Shown: positions 1 to 6,032 of the stretch, piece after piece
How positions within the stretch are numbered: position 1 is the first letter of the stretch
How the letters are laid out: every line of letters starts with the position of its first letter
NCBI GenBank assembly: GCA_021160945.1
Contig: JAGHBQ010000157.1
Coordinates: 1 to 6,982 of the forward strand
DNA: 6,982 bases
Direction of reading: 5' to 3'
DNA from: Thermoplasmata archaeon
GTDB lineage: Archaea; Thermoplasmatota; Thermoplasmata; Thermoplasmatales; Aciduliprofundaceae
Position numbers and translations under genes: made by a program
Notes under the pieces: generated by a model
Databases searched by the model: none
Seen by the model: the letters and a program-made list of their open reading frames with translations, nothing else
Told to the model about the DNA's origin: nothing

Positions 1-359
1 CCTCCTCCACGATAATCATTGTATCCAAAATATCGAACTTTAGCTGTATAATCACTATGTCCCGGACGTGGTGTATATTTTATCTCCTCATAGTAGGAGG
101 ATTTCGCATCCCTGTTTTTCAGAATTATTGCTATGGGCGCTCCAGTAGTATGAGCTCTGAAGACTCCTGAAAGGATCTCAGGTATATCTTCCTCTCTTCT
201 TGAAGATGATGATTCTCTAACACCCCATCTTCTCTCAAGATCTTTTTTAATTTCTGTAGTATCCACTTCTATTCCTGGGGGCATACCCTCTATAAGACAA
301 CCAACCACCTTGCCATGACTCTCTCCAAATATGGAAAAGCGAAGAAGTTTACCCATCAT
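1..359 (-). CDS. aroC: Chorismate synthase, N-terminal part (runs off the window)
   Basis: Converts 5-enolpyruvylshikimate 3-phosphate (EPSP) to chorismate, the last common step, using reduced FMN; cytosolic. About 119 residues are visible. The N-terminus contains FGESHG (near residues 11-16), the first chorismate synthase signature with its catalytic His. It is followed by a GMPPGIEVD stretch, the RREED and LSGVFRAHTTGAPIA segments, RPGHSDYT, and a YNDYRGGG stretch where the window ends; the second signature (GRSSAR-type) lies outside. Two in-frame ATG codons adjoin, at 359 and 356. I chose 359 because GGAGG at 371-367 lies 7 bases upstream, the spacing used by most genes here; 356 is possible. 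The start overlaps the end of aroA by 11 bases, so it is the last visible gene of the operon. The family assignment is secure; completeness of the gene cannot be judged. Confidence 0.96.
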   Translation of the reverse strand, partial: MMGKLLRFSIFGESHGKVVGCLIEGMPPGIEVDTTEIKKDLERRWGVRESSSSRREEDIPEILSGVFRAHTTGAPIAIILKNRDAKSSYYEEIKYTPRPGHSDYTAKVRYFGYNDYRGG

Positions 360-1560
360 ATGCAATCCTCCTTAGATCTCTAAAAAATTGCGGATATGAT
401 TTCTCCACGCATCTTTCATCTATTATCATGCTTCTCCCTTTGGCCCCCAGTGCTGCAATGCTTAAAGCCATGGCAATCCGATGATCTCCATGGGAATCTA
501 AAATTCCTCCGCGGAGAGTTCTGCCACCCTGTATCAAAACCCCATCTCTTAACTCTTTAATATCTGCACCCATTTTTCTCAACTCAATAACCATACTTCT
601 TATTCTATCACTTTCTTTATATCTCAGATGAGGAGCCTTCAATACAGTTGTTCCCTTCGAGTAAGCACCAAGAACCGCAAGTATTGGAAATAGATCCGGA
701 TGATTTCTACAATCTACTTCCCCCCCATGCAGATCTCCTTGCATTACCTCTACAAAACTGGAATCTCTTCTAACCTTTGCACCAAACGCTTCAAGAATAT
801 CCACTATTCTTGCATCAGGTTGAAAATCTTTTCTTAGGTTCTCCACCTTCACCTTTCCAAATATTGCTCCTGCCACAAGGAAAAAAGATGCCGATGAGTA
901 ATCTCCAGGTATGTGAAATTTTCCGCCCTTCGGACCCTGCTCAACATATATTCTATCTTCCTCCATTGAAATCTTTGCACCAGCTTCTTTCAGAACTTCT
1001 ATGGTCATATCCACATATCCCTTAGAGACCAGATTTTTTACTTCAATAACAAATTCGCCCTTTTTTGCACCTAAGAATAGGAGTGAGGAAACAAACTGAG
1101 AAGATATAGAAGCATCAATCTTCACACTATTTTTCTTTATCTTCTTGCCCTTAACGATCACTGGGAGATATCCCTGAGAATCCCTTATCTCAACTCCGAG
1201 CTCTCTAAGTGCATTTAACAGCGCCCCCATAGGTCTTCTTCTCAGTTGTGAAGAGCCGTTTACGAGGGTAGTCCCCAAAATTTGAGATGAAACTCCAAGA
1301 GAGAATCTTGCAGTGGCCCCTGATTTGCGAGCACTAAGTCTTCCAGGATGAGGATTTACATATTCTATCCCACCCCATGATATCTTCGCCCCAAGCATCC
1401 GCAGAACCTCTATAGTTGCTTCTGTATCATCACATCTCAGGGGATTTTTAACCTCCATTTCCCCAGAGATAAATCCTGTGAAAAAGGCGCGATGTGTATA
1501 GCTTTTGGAAGGAGGGGCATCTATTCTACCCCTTACTTCTTCAACAGATTCAATGATCAT
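349..1560 (-). CDS. aroA: 3-phosphoshikimate 1-carboxyvinyltransferase (EPSP synthase)
   Basis: Transfers the enolpyruvyl group of PEP to shikimate 3-phosphate, giving EPSP, in the sixth step to chorismate; cytosolic. The 403 residues are slightly short for the family (about 420-430) but cover both inside-out alpha/beta domains. Visible motifs are PPSKSYTHRAF (16-26, with the substrate-binding Lys and Arg), SGATARF (80-86), NHPDLFPILAVLGAY (286-300, catalytic Asp at 289), RYKESDRI (313-320), SHGDHRIAMALS (356-367) and EKSYPQFF near the C-terminus. The PEP-binding loop is unusual: the usual GN(A/S)GT becomes RKSGAT, so Lys 79 and Ala 82 replace the common Asn and Thr. ATG at 1560 has GGAGG at 1572-1568, 7 bases upstream, and forms an ATGA overlap with the shikimate kinase stop, so translation is probably coupled. 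The aroC start lies in its last codons. Confidence 0.97.
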   Translation of the reverse strand: MIIESVEEVRGRIDAPPSKSYTHRAFFTGFISGEMEVKNPLRCDDTEATIEVLRMLGAKISWGGIEYVNPHPGRLSARKSGATARFSLGVSSQILGTTLVNGSSQLRRRPMGALLNALRELGVEIRDSQGYLPVIVKGKKIKKNSVKIDASISSQFVSSLLFLGAKKGEFVIEVKNLVSKGYVDMTIEVLKEAGAKISMEEDRIYVEQGPKGGKFHIPGDYSSASFFLVAGAIFGKVKVENLRKDFQPDARIVDILEAFGAKVRRDSSFVEVMQGDLHGGEVDCRNHPDLFPILAVLGAYSKGTTVLKAPHLRYKESDRIRSMVIELRKMGADIKELRDGVLIQGGRTLRGGILDSHGDHRIAMALSIAALGAKGRSMIIDERCVEKSYPQFFRDLRRIAYDG

Positions 1561-2375
1561 CCGAAGACCTCCGTTTTTATTATTTCACCCATTCCATTCC
1601 ATACATTCTGGATCATCTCTGGCTCTTCTGTTATGGCAAATAGAGCGGGACCTTTTCCGCATAATCCAACAGTGGCTCCAAGTGAATACGCCTCCAAAAT
1701 TGGCTCTATATCATATCCCAGAAGAGATGCATATGCCAGAGCATTCAGGAAGGATGCGTATCTCCATTCTCCGCGAAAAGCCATATGAAATATCCTTTCC
1801 ACAGAATCTTTTATTACACTGAAATCTATATGTCTTAGAGAGTATGTTTCCACTTTATGAGATGGAACAAGAAGAACCACTGGGAGAGAGGATATTCTCT
1901 CTCTTTTTAATAGAGACATCTTTCTGTTGTCAGTGAAGACCAGTCCTCCAAAATACGAGGCACAGGCATCGTCGTATGCTCCTGTTAGAGTAACTCTGGC
2001 CCTCTTTGCAGCTTCCACACCTATTTTCAAAATTTCTTCATCTCCCAAATGAATATCCAGAGCTTTTAATATTGCTACCGTGACAGCATTGGCTACTGCA
2101 GAACTGCTCTTTAGTCCCTTAGCAACTGGAATCTCTGAATCTATGTTTATTTTCACTCCAAAATTCATGCCTGTACGCTCTCTAATAACTTTCACAACTT
2201 CTTTTACAAGACTCACATCATGATAATCTTTTCCTCTGACTTTTATTTTTACATCTATATCCTCCTCTTTTATTTCTGCTTTCGCCTTAACTTTTAAATT
2301 TATCCCTAGAGCAGCACCCTTCCATGAGGCGAGAGCGTTAACCACCGTTACTGCGGAATGTGCCACAGCAATCAT
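1557..2375 (-). CDS. Archaeal (GHMP-superfamily) shikimate kinase
   Basis: Phosphorylates shikimate at the 3-hydroxyl with ATP. This is the archaeal enzyme, related to homoserine and mevalonate kinases and unrelated to bacterial AroK. The 272 residues show the GHMP ATP-binding loop PVAKGLKSSSAVANA (83-97), the archaeal shikimate kinase block TGAYDDACASYFGG (131-144) and the C-terminal GLCGKGPALF motif (237-246). The open frame extends upstream to 2435, but I chose ATG 2375. It gives the N-terminus typical of the family (MIAVAHSAVTVVNALASWKG), has GGAGG at 2387-2383 with a 7-base spacer, and makes a 4-base ATGA overlap with the aroE stop. The longer start would add 20 residues lying entirely within aroE. 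It sits between aroE (makes shikimate) and aroA (uses its product), in pathway order. Identification is firm. The bacterial name aroK is sometimes applied to this gene, but it is not homologous. Confidence 0.95.
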   Translation of the reverse strand: MIAVAHSAVTVVNALASWKGAALGINLKVKAKAEIKEEDIDVKIKVRGKDYHDVSLVKEVVKVIRERTGMNFGVKINIDSEIPVAKGLKSSSAVANAVTVAILKALDIHLGDEEILKIGVEAAKRARVTLTGAYDDACASYFGGLVFTDNRKMSLLKRERISSLPVVLLVPSHKVETYSLRHIDFSVIKDSVERIFHMAFRGEWRYASFLNALAYASLLGYDIEPILEAYSLGATVGLCGKGPALFAITEEPEMIQNVWNGMGEIIKTEVFG

Positions 2376-3175
2376 TTCAATGCCTCCATCGCTACTTTCC
2401 TCATAAATATCGGATCCCCCTCCATTCCTGTCCATATTCTGAAACTTTCAGCCGCCTGCTCCACAAGCATCCATAAACCATCCACCGTAATGCATCCCCT
2501 CTCTATAGAATCCTTCAAAAGCCTTGTTTGTAAGGGAGCATAGACAATATCCATAACCACCATATCTTCTCGTAAAAATTCCCCCGGAACAAGGCTTTCA
2601 TCACCCTTCATCCCCACAGGAGTGGCATTGATAAGTATATCCACTTCCTCAATCAAGTTTCTCAGATTTTCTCTGTTAAGAAGTCCACCTTTGACTCCTA
2701 TTTTTTCCACTTCCTTTATTCTGCTCTCTTTTCTATCCAGTACAGTTACCTCTGCTAATTTGGAGAGAGAATAAGCTATGGATTTTCCAGCCCCACCACC
2801 ACCGAGAATGAGTACCTTTTTCCCTATCAAATTTGTGAATCTTTTGAGAGCTTTGAGAGCACCTATACCATCGGTGTTGTATCCCACAAATCTTCCATCT
2901 TCATTTTTCACGGTGTTTACTACCCTGATTATCTCCGCATCTCCTCTCAACTCATCAAGATAGGAAATCACTTGCTCCTTGTAGGGCATGGTTATGTTAA
3001 TACCCTTAAAATCGAGTTCTTTCACTTTTTTCATTGCATTTCCTATACTATCAGAGGATATCTTTGTGTAAAATGCATCTATGCCATATCTTTTAAAAAG
3101 AGCGTTGTGTATCACTGGACTCAAAGAATTTTCCACATTTCTGCCAATGAGCCCGTACAATTTGCCACCACTCAT
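2372..3175 (-). CDS. aroE: Shikimate dehydrogenase
   Basis: Reduces 3-dehydroshikimate to shikimate, normally with NADPH; cytosolic. At 267 residues it is the usual length. The substrate domain has NSLSP (16-20), NITMPYKE (60-67, catalytic Lys 66), VVNTV (85-89) and YNTDGIG (99-105, catalytic Asp 102). The Rossmann part shows LGGGGAGKS (124-132) and INATPVGM (182-189), and the late helix has DGLWMLVEQAAESFRIWTG with the substrate-binding Gln 240. After the second strand the sequence reads LDRKESR, where NADP-dependent family members usually have N-R-T/S; the Arg that would hold the phosphate is kept. The frame is open to 3283, but the upstream 36 residues lie inside aroD and resemble nothing. 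ATG 3175 makes an ATGA overlap with the aroD stop and gives the family N-terminus. Its ribosome-binding site is the weakest of the operon (GAGGGTGG near 3190-3183), so coupling to aroD may matter most here. Confidence 0.96.
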   Translation of the reverse strand: MSGGKLYGLIGRNVENSLSPVIHNALFKRYGIDAFYTKISSDSIGNAMKKVKELDFKGINITMPYKEQVISYLDELRGDAEIIRVVNTVKNEDGRFVGYNTDGIGALKALKRFTNLIGKKVLILGGGGAGKSIAYSLSKLAEVTVLDRKESRIKEVEKIGVKGGLLNRENLRNLIEEVDILINATPVGMKGDESLVPGEFLREDMVVMDIVYAPLQTRLLKDSIERGCITVDGLWMLVEQAAESFRIWTGMEGDPIFMRKVAMEALK

Positions 3176-3807
3176 TTTTCCACCACCCTCAGCGCCATTA
3201 AAAATTCTTGTAAGGAAATCTGACCCGGAGCAATAGAATCTCCGAGAGGAACATAAGTAAACGGTGCCAGAAAATAGCTGCAAAGGCGAGAGAGCTTACC
3301 TCTGGATCCCATACAAAAGGCCACTGCGTTTTTATCCACCTCGTATATTCTCAGAAGCTTGACGTTATCCTCAAAATCTCTTGCCATAGTAACAATTTTT
3401 TTCACATCACCTTCCTTCATTTTATCCACGATTCTTCTTAAAATATCAAAAGAGGGAGTCTCCTGAAAATTGTGATAGGACAAAATTATTTCCGCATCTC
3501 TCTTCTTTGCCACTCTCATAACCTCTTCCTTTATGGATGAGCGGTGTTCTATGTCCACATATCTAGGCGATATCTCCAATATCCTCTCGAATATTTCTTT
3601 CCTCTTCCTTTCAGTGAGTTTTCGAAATCCTCCTTCTTCAATTCTTCTCACAGTCAAAATCAACCTATTTTTATGCTTTTCCAGAAGCTCAAAATTTTCT
3701 AAAGTGTGCATCGCATCAACCCTTATCTCATACAGCTCCATAGGATTTTTTTCAATTTTTTTCAAAGCCTCCACGGGATCTCCTGCCACCACTATACCTG
3801 CGAGCAT
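3172..3807 (-). CDS. aroD: 3-dehydroquinate dehydratase, type I
   Basis: Dehydrates 3-dehydroquinate to 3-dehydroshikimate through a Schiff base on a lysine. The 211-residue protein is a compact archaeal type I enzyme (bacterial ones are about 225-250). Active-site signatures in order: ELYEIRVD (24-31, Glu 27 and Arg 29), LTVRRIEEGG (51-60, Arg 54), YVDIE (83-87), IILSYHNF (107-114, catalytic His 112), VKKIVTMA (135-142, Schiff-base Lys 137), FCMGSRGKLSR (164-174, Arg 174) and APGQISL (193-199). All expected catalytic residues are present. ATG 3807 is preceded by GGAGG at 3819-3815 with a 7-base spacer and lies 16 bases inside the end of aroB; the stop overlaps the aroE start as ATGA. Its position between aroB and aroE matches pathway order. 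Confidence 0.97.
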   Translation of the reverse strand: MLAGIVVAGDPVEALKKIEKNPMELYEIRVDAMHTLENFELLEKHKNRLILTVRRIEEGGFRKLTERKRKEIFERILEISPRYVDIEHRSSIKEEVMRVAKKRDAEIILSYHNFQETPSFDILRRIVDKMKEGDVKKIVTMARDFEDNVKLLRIYEVDKNAVAFCMGSRGKLSRLCSYFLAPFTYVPLGDSIAPGQISLQEFLMALRVVEK

Positions 3808-4781
3808 AGCATATCCTCCAACGTTTCAAGAATAAGATTCTCTTGAACCTCTTCTATAATCACCCTTCCAATATCCATCGGAAGAACGAAAACCATTTTT
3901 CCATACCAGAATTTTTTATCATTTTTCATTGCACTCAGGATTTCTCTGGGTTTAAAAGAGAGGGAGAGGCTAATATCAAAAGCATCTAGCAGAGAGTTCA
4001 GAGGTGCTGGATCAAATCCATAAAGCTTGCGAGATAATATTCCAGCGAATCTTAGTCCCTGAGCCACTGCAATACCATGTTTTATTGTGTATCCCGATAA
4101 CTTTTCCAGGGCATGGGCAAAAGTATGCCCAAGATTCAGAATTCTTCTTTTTCCTTGCTCTCTCATGTCTTCTTTCACCACGCCAATTTTGTAATTCACA
4201 CACAACCTTATGACTTCCTCATCCACGTCCTTCTTTTTCCATAGCATTTCATAGATTTCTCTACTGAGAATTGCGTATTTCACCAGCTCACCATATCCAT
4301 TTTTCCATTCTTCTGGAGGCAATGTCTTTAAAAAATCTGGATCGATTAATATACGTTCGGGAGAATAGAATGTCCCTATTATATTCTTCCCCTCAAAGTT
4401 GATACCTGTTTTACCCCCAATGGCGGCATCTATCTGTGCAATAAGCGTGGTTGGCAGAAGAATAAGCGGTAGACCCCTCATGAAAGTGGACGCAACGAAT
4501 CCTGCAAGATCTGTTATCACTCCTCCACCAAAACCTATCACAAGGGATTTTCTTGTGAACTCTTCACTTATCATCTTTTTCCAGATATGTATGGCTGCTT
4601 CAATGCTCTTTGCTCTCTCACCCGGAGGGAGAATTATGTGAACTGCTTTCAGATCTCCAAGAGCCTCCATGTGCAATCTTGCCACATTACTATCAGTGAT
4701 CACTGCAACCTTGTATGGTCGCATTTCATCCACGATATCTCTGAGATTTGAAACTGTACCCCTTCCTATCTTGATATCCAT
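3792..4781 (-). CDS. aroB: 3-dehydroquinate synthase
   Basis: Cyclises DAHP to 3-dehydroquinate, using NAD and a divalent metal. The 329 residues are a little short for the family (about 350). The NAD-binding [16 protein letters not shown] (83-98) is followed by [20 protein letters not shown] (109-128) and [11 protein letters not shown] (131-141). Metal ligands are Glu 165 in GYGELVKY, His 219 in [12 protein letters not shown] and His 235 in KHGIAVA. NDKK (287-290) and the preceding basic residues complete the substrate site. The motif usually read as VV..DE.E here is [10 protein letters not shown], with Met for the common Glu. ATG 4781 lies 16 bases inside the end of the DAHP synthase gene, with GGAGG at 4796-4792 (10-base spacer, longer than for its neighbours). 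Finding aroB beside a DAHP synthase shows that this organism uses the classical entry to the pathway. Many methanogens instead make dehydroquinate from aspartate semialdehyde and a ketohexose phosphate. Confidence 0.97.
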   Translation of the reverse strand: MDIKIGRGTVSNLRDIVDEMRPYKVAVITDSNVARLHMEALGDLKAVHIILPPGERAKSIEAAIHIWKKMISEEFTRKSLVIGFGGGVITDLAGFVASTFMRGLPLILLPTTLIAQIDAAIGGKTGINFEGKNIIGTFYSPERILIDPDFLKTLPPEEWKNGYGELVKYAILSREIYEMLWKKKDVDEEVIRLCVNYKIGVVKEDMREQGKRRILNLGHTFAHALEKLSGYTIKHGIAVAQGLRFAGILSRKLYGFDPAPLNSLLDAFDISLSLSFKPREILSAMKNDKKFWYGKMVFVLPMDIGRVIIEEVQENLILETLEDMLCSQV

Positions 4782-5572
4782 CTTTTCATTTCCTCCATGA
4801 GTTCGTGAAACTCCTGGAAATTAAGGCTCTGCTTTCCGTCAGATAACGCCTTTTCTGGCTGTGGATGAACTTCAACCATTATGCCATCAGCCCCTACCGC
4901 AAGAGCCGCCCTGCTGAGTGGTATTATAAGATTCCTTTTTCCGGCAGCGTGTGAGGGATCCACAATCACCGGAAGATGGCTGAGTTCCTTTATTACCGGT
5001 ATTGCAGAGATATCAAGAGTGAACCTTGTTGCCCTCTCGAATGTTCTTATCCCTCTTTCGCATAGAATCACATTCTCGTTTCCTCCATATAGTATGTATT
5101 CCGCTGCATAAAGCCACTCCTCTATGGTATTTCCAAATCCTCTTTTCAGCAACACAGGTTTATCACTTTTTCCTACTTCTCTGAGCAGTTCATAGTTCTG
5201 GCAGTTGCGTGAGCCAACCTGTATTATGTCCACATACTTCTCCACCAGAGACACTTTCCTTGTGTCCATAACCTCGCTAACAACAAGCATATCATATTCA
5301 TCGGCAGCTTTTCTCATCCATCTTAAAGCTTCTTCTCCAAATCCCTGAAACGAGTACGGAGAAGTCCTTGGCTTATACGCTCCTCCTCTCAGCACTTTTA
5401 TACCCATCTCACTGAGAAATTTCGCTGTTCTCTCTATGTGTCCCGGGCTTTCAACAGAACATGGGCCGGCGATGATCACAAAATCTTCTCCAAATCTCAC
5501 ACCCTGAATATCAATTACACTTTTGCTCTTGTAATCTTTGGAAATCTTGAGCAAGACAATTTCTTGGGTCAT
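4766..5572 (-). CDS. 3-deoxy-7-phosphoheptulonate (DAHP) synthase, type I-beta
   Basis: Condenses phosphoenolpyruvate with erythrose 4-phosphate to DAHP, the first committed step. The 268 residues form one KDO8P-synthase-like TIM barrel. Motifs are IAGPCSVES (34-42, metal ligand Cys 38), [16 protein letters not shown] (62-77), [13 protein letters not shown] (118-130), [13 protein letters not shown] (141-153), [11 protein letters not shown] (169-179), [10 protein letters not shown] (204-213, His 208) and [18 protein letters not shown] (233-250, Glu 234 and Asp 245). No ferredoxin-like regulatory domain and no fused chorismate mutase is present, the two usual sites of feedback control in this subfamily. 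By analogy with the compact archaeal enzymes, it is likely not inhibited by aromatic amino acids, so control should lie in expression. ATG 5572 has the best ribosome-binding site of the operon (GGAGGTGAT from 5584, 7 bases after GGAGG) and an ATGA overlap with the regulator gene. It could be called aroF or aroG; I leave the symbol blank. Confidence 0.96.
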   Translation of the reverse strand: MTQEIVLLKISKDYKSKSVIDIQGVRFGEDFVIIAGPCSVESPGHIERTAKFLSEMGIKVLRGGAYKPRTSPYSFQGFGEEALRWMRKAADEYDMLVVSEVMDTRKVSLVEKYVDIIQVGSRNCQNYELLREVGKSDKPVLLKRGFGNTIEEWLYAAEYILYGGNENVILCERGIRTFERATRFTLDISAIPVIKELSHLPVIVDPSHAAGKRNLIIPLSRAALAVGADGIMVEVHPQPEKALSDGKQSLNFQEFHELMEEMKRWISR

Positions 5573-5925
5573 TCAATCACCTCCAGAAGCTCCAGAATAG
5601 CCATCCCCATATCAGTCAATCTCACAGGCTTTCTCTGATGCTTTTCACCATACTCAATCAATCCGAGTTCCTTGAGAATTTTGGCGTTCATCTTCAGTGT
5701 TGAAAGAGATTTTCTGTGTCTTCTCCCAATGTCCTCTAGAATTGCGTTAAGAGACTTTCCATTTTCATCACTATTGATTCTCTCTTTTACATATTCCATC
5801 TGCAGTTTTCTGAGAATTAAAATCTGCGTATTATTGAGGGCACGAAGGGTCAATGTACGTAGAATCCTTAAAAATTCTGCTCTCATCTCAGCAGATTCGA
5901 GAATATCCTGTATGCTTATGCCCAT
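5569..5925 (-). CDS. Small winged-helix protein, probable regulator of the aro operon
   Basis: I do not recognise a named family. The 118-residue protein reads as a winged helix-turn-helix. After an N-terminal amphipathic helix (about 13-30), [16 protein letters not shown] (31-46) fits helix 1 and [11 protein letters not shown] (57-67) helix 2. [20 protein letters not shown] (73-92) has the recognition-helix form ending in the GLI turn, and [20 protein letters not shown] (95-114) fits the wing and last helix (LT..G pattern). No ligand domain, membrane segment or Cys-metal site is visible. It is the first full-length gene after the leader peptide and directly precedes DAHP synthase (ATGA overlap), so a role in controlling the operon is likely but inferred. 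ATG 5925 overlaps the leader's Trp codon and has no GGAGG or GGTGAT at the usual distance, unlike its neighbours; a later start at Met 14 (5886) is possible. It seems made for coupled translation with the leader. Confidence 0.8.
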   Translation of the reverse strand: MGISIQDILESAEMRAEFLRILRTLTLRALNNTQILILRKLQMEYVKERINSDENGKSLNAILEDIGRRHRKSLSTLKMNAKILKELGLIEYGEKHQRKPVRLTDMGMAILELLEVIE

Positions 5926-5999
5926 TGGCTGGGCATCACATCCATGGTACGCTTTCCATATTGGGAGGGCATCCCCTCCTTCATAAATTGGCTGGGCAT
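5916..5999 (-). CDS. Leader peptide with MPSQ-Phe, MPSQ-Tyr and MPSQ-Trp repeats
   Basis: A 27-codon ORF that reads as a regulatory leader. Residues 1-5 are MPSQF, 6-9 MKEG, 10-14 MPSQY, 15-21 GKRTMDV, 22-26 MPSQW and 27 Ala, then TAA at 5918-5916. One tetrapeptide is thus repeated three times in frame and followed once each by Phe (TTT), Tyr (TAT) and Trp (TGG), the three products of the pathway encoded downstream. Copies 1 and 3 are ATGCCCAGCCAA; copy 2 is ATGCCCTCCCAA, where both base changes leave Ser unchanged, evidence that the peptide is what is conserved. The start at 5999 follows a full GGTGAT ribosome-binding site (6009-6004) just downstream of a good promoter. In-frame ATG 6005 lies within that site and is less likely; an in-frame TAG at 6011-6009 closes the frame upstream. 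The end overlaps the winged-helix gene by 10 bases. That it senses charged tRNA or the amino acids is inference. Confidence 0.85.
   Translation of the reverse strand: MPSQFMKEGMPSQYGKRTMDVMPSQWA
5918..5936 (-). promoter_or_regulatory. Hairpin 2 over the Trp unit and regulator start codon
   Basis: ATGCCC (5936-5931), loop AGCCAAT (5930-5924), GGGCAT (5923-5918): a 6-bp inverted repeat covering the third MPSQ unit, most of the Trp codon and the last base of the winged-helix start codon (5925-5923). Folding would limit access to that start; a ribosome finishing the leader would melt it. The GGGCAT arm can in principle pair with ATGCCC of any of the three repeat copies, giving mutually exclusive structures. 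Confidence 0.5.
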
Positions 6000-6002
6000 C
6001 AC
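5924..6002 (-). repeat. Three direct repeats (GTGATGCCCAGCCAAT) inside the leader ORF
   Basis: The 16-base unit GTGATGCCCAGCCAAT occurs exactly at 6002-5987 and 5939-5924. A third copy at 5975-5960 reads GGGATGCCCTCCCAAT (three mismatches). Starting points are 27 and 36 bases apart, both multiples of three, so each copy is read in the same frame as (x)MPSQ plus the first base of an aromatic codon. The repeats could also be binding sites for the neighbouring winged-helix protein. The two exact copies are 63 bp apart, about six helical turns, but the middle copy is not in phase with them. Confidence 0.9.
5964..5979 (-). promoter_or_regulatory. Hairpin 1 over the second MPSQ unit
   Basis: GGAGGG (5979-5974), loop GATG (5973-5970), CCCTCC (5969-5964): a perfect 6-bp, GC-rich stem with a four-base loop in the leader RNA. 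It spans the MPSQ unit that precedes the Tyr codon. The AGC-to-TCC serine change peculiar to this copy is what allows the stem to form. The stem also hides an internal GGAGG. A ribosome paused on the Phe codon (5987-5985) would be expected to cover its 5' arm. Confidence 0.6.
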
Positions 6003-6003
6003 C

Positions 6004-6009
6004 ATCACC
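6004..6009 (-). promoter_or_regulatory. Ribosome-binding site of the leader peptide (GGTGAT)
   Basis: GGTGAT is an exact match to the 3' half of the archaeal Shine-Dalgarno consensus AGGAGGTGAT. Aligned on the shared GG, the distance to ATG 5999 is 8 bases, against 7 for most genes of the operon. This decides for the start at 5999 over the ATG at 6005, which is part of the site itself, and it argues that the short ORF is truly translated. Confidence 0.75.
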
Positions 6010-6032
6010 TAAGCTGGGTAGAGGGGTTGAAT

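Noticed and set aside
2376..2435. Longer N-terminus for shikimate kinase starting at 2435.
   Set aside because: The added 20 residues lie inside aroE and do not resemble the family. ATG 2375 has GGAGG 7 bases upstream and an ATGA overlap.
3176..3283. Longer N-terminus for aroE starting at 3283.
   Set aside because: The extra 36 residues are an out-of-frame reading of aroD. ATG 3175 gives the normal AroE N-terminus.
4004..4213. Plus-strand and other overlapping ORFs across the aro genes, including this one inside aroB.
   Set aside because: They lie antisense to, or in another frame of, well-identified genes, have no ribosome-binding sites or family features, and are compositional shadows.
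5569..5925. The small gene ahead of DAHP synthase as a stand-alone chorismate mutase (AroQ), expected in such clusters.
   Set aside because: It lacks the AroQ pattern of conserved Arg, Lys and Glu residues and has a clear winged-helix pattern ([18 protein letters not shown], then LTDMG).
5924..6002. The three repeats as a CRISPR array or mobile-element remnant.
   Set aside because: Units are only 16 bases, spacing is irregular (27 and 36), there are no flanking cas or transposase genes, and the repeats are in frame within a translated leader.
6021..6026. CCCCTC (minus strand) could pair with GAGGGG at 5978-5973 as an alternative to hairpin 1.
   Set aside because: With the better TATA box at 6040-6033, transcription should begin near 6015-6010, so this segment would not be in the RNA. 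It would matter only if the weaker upstream TATA-like element were used.
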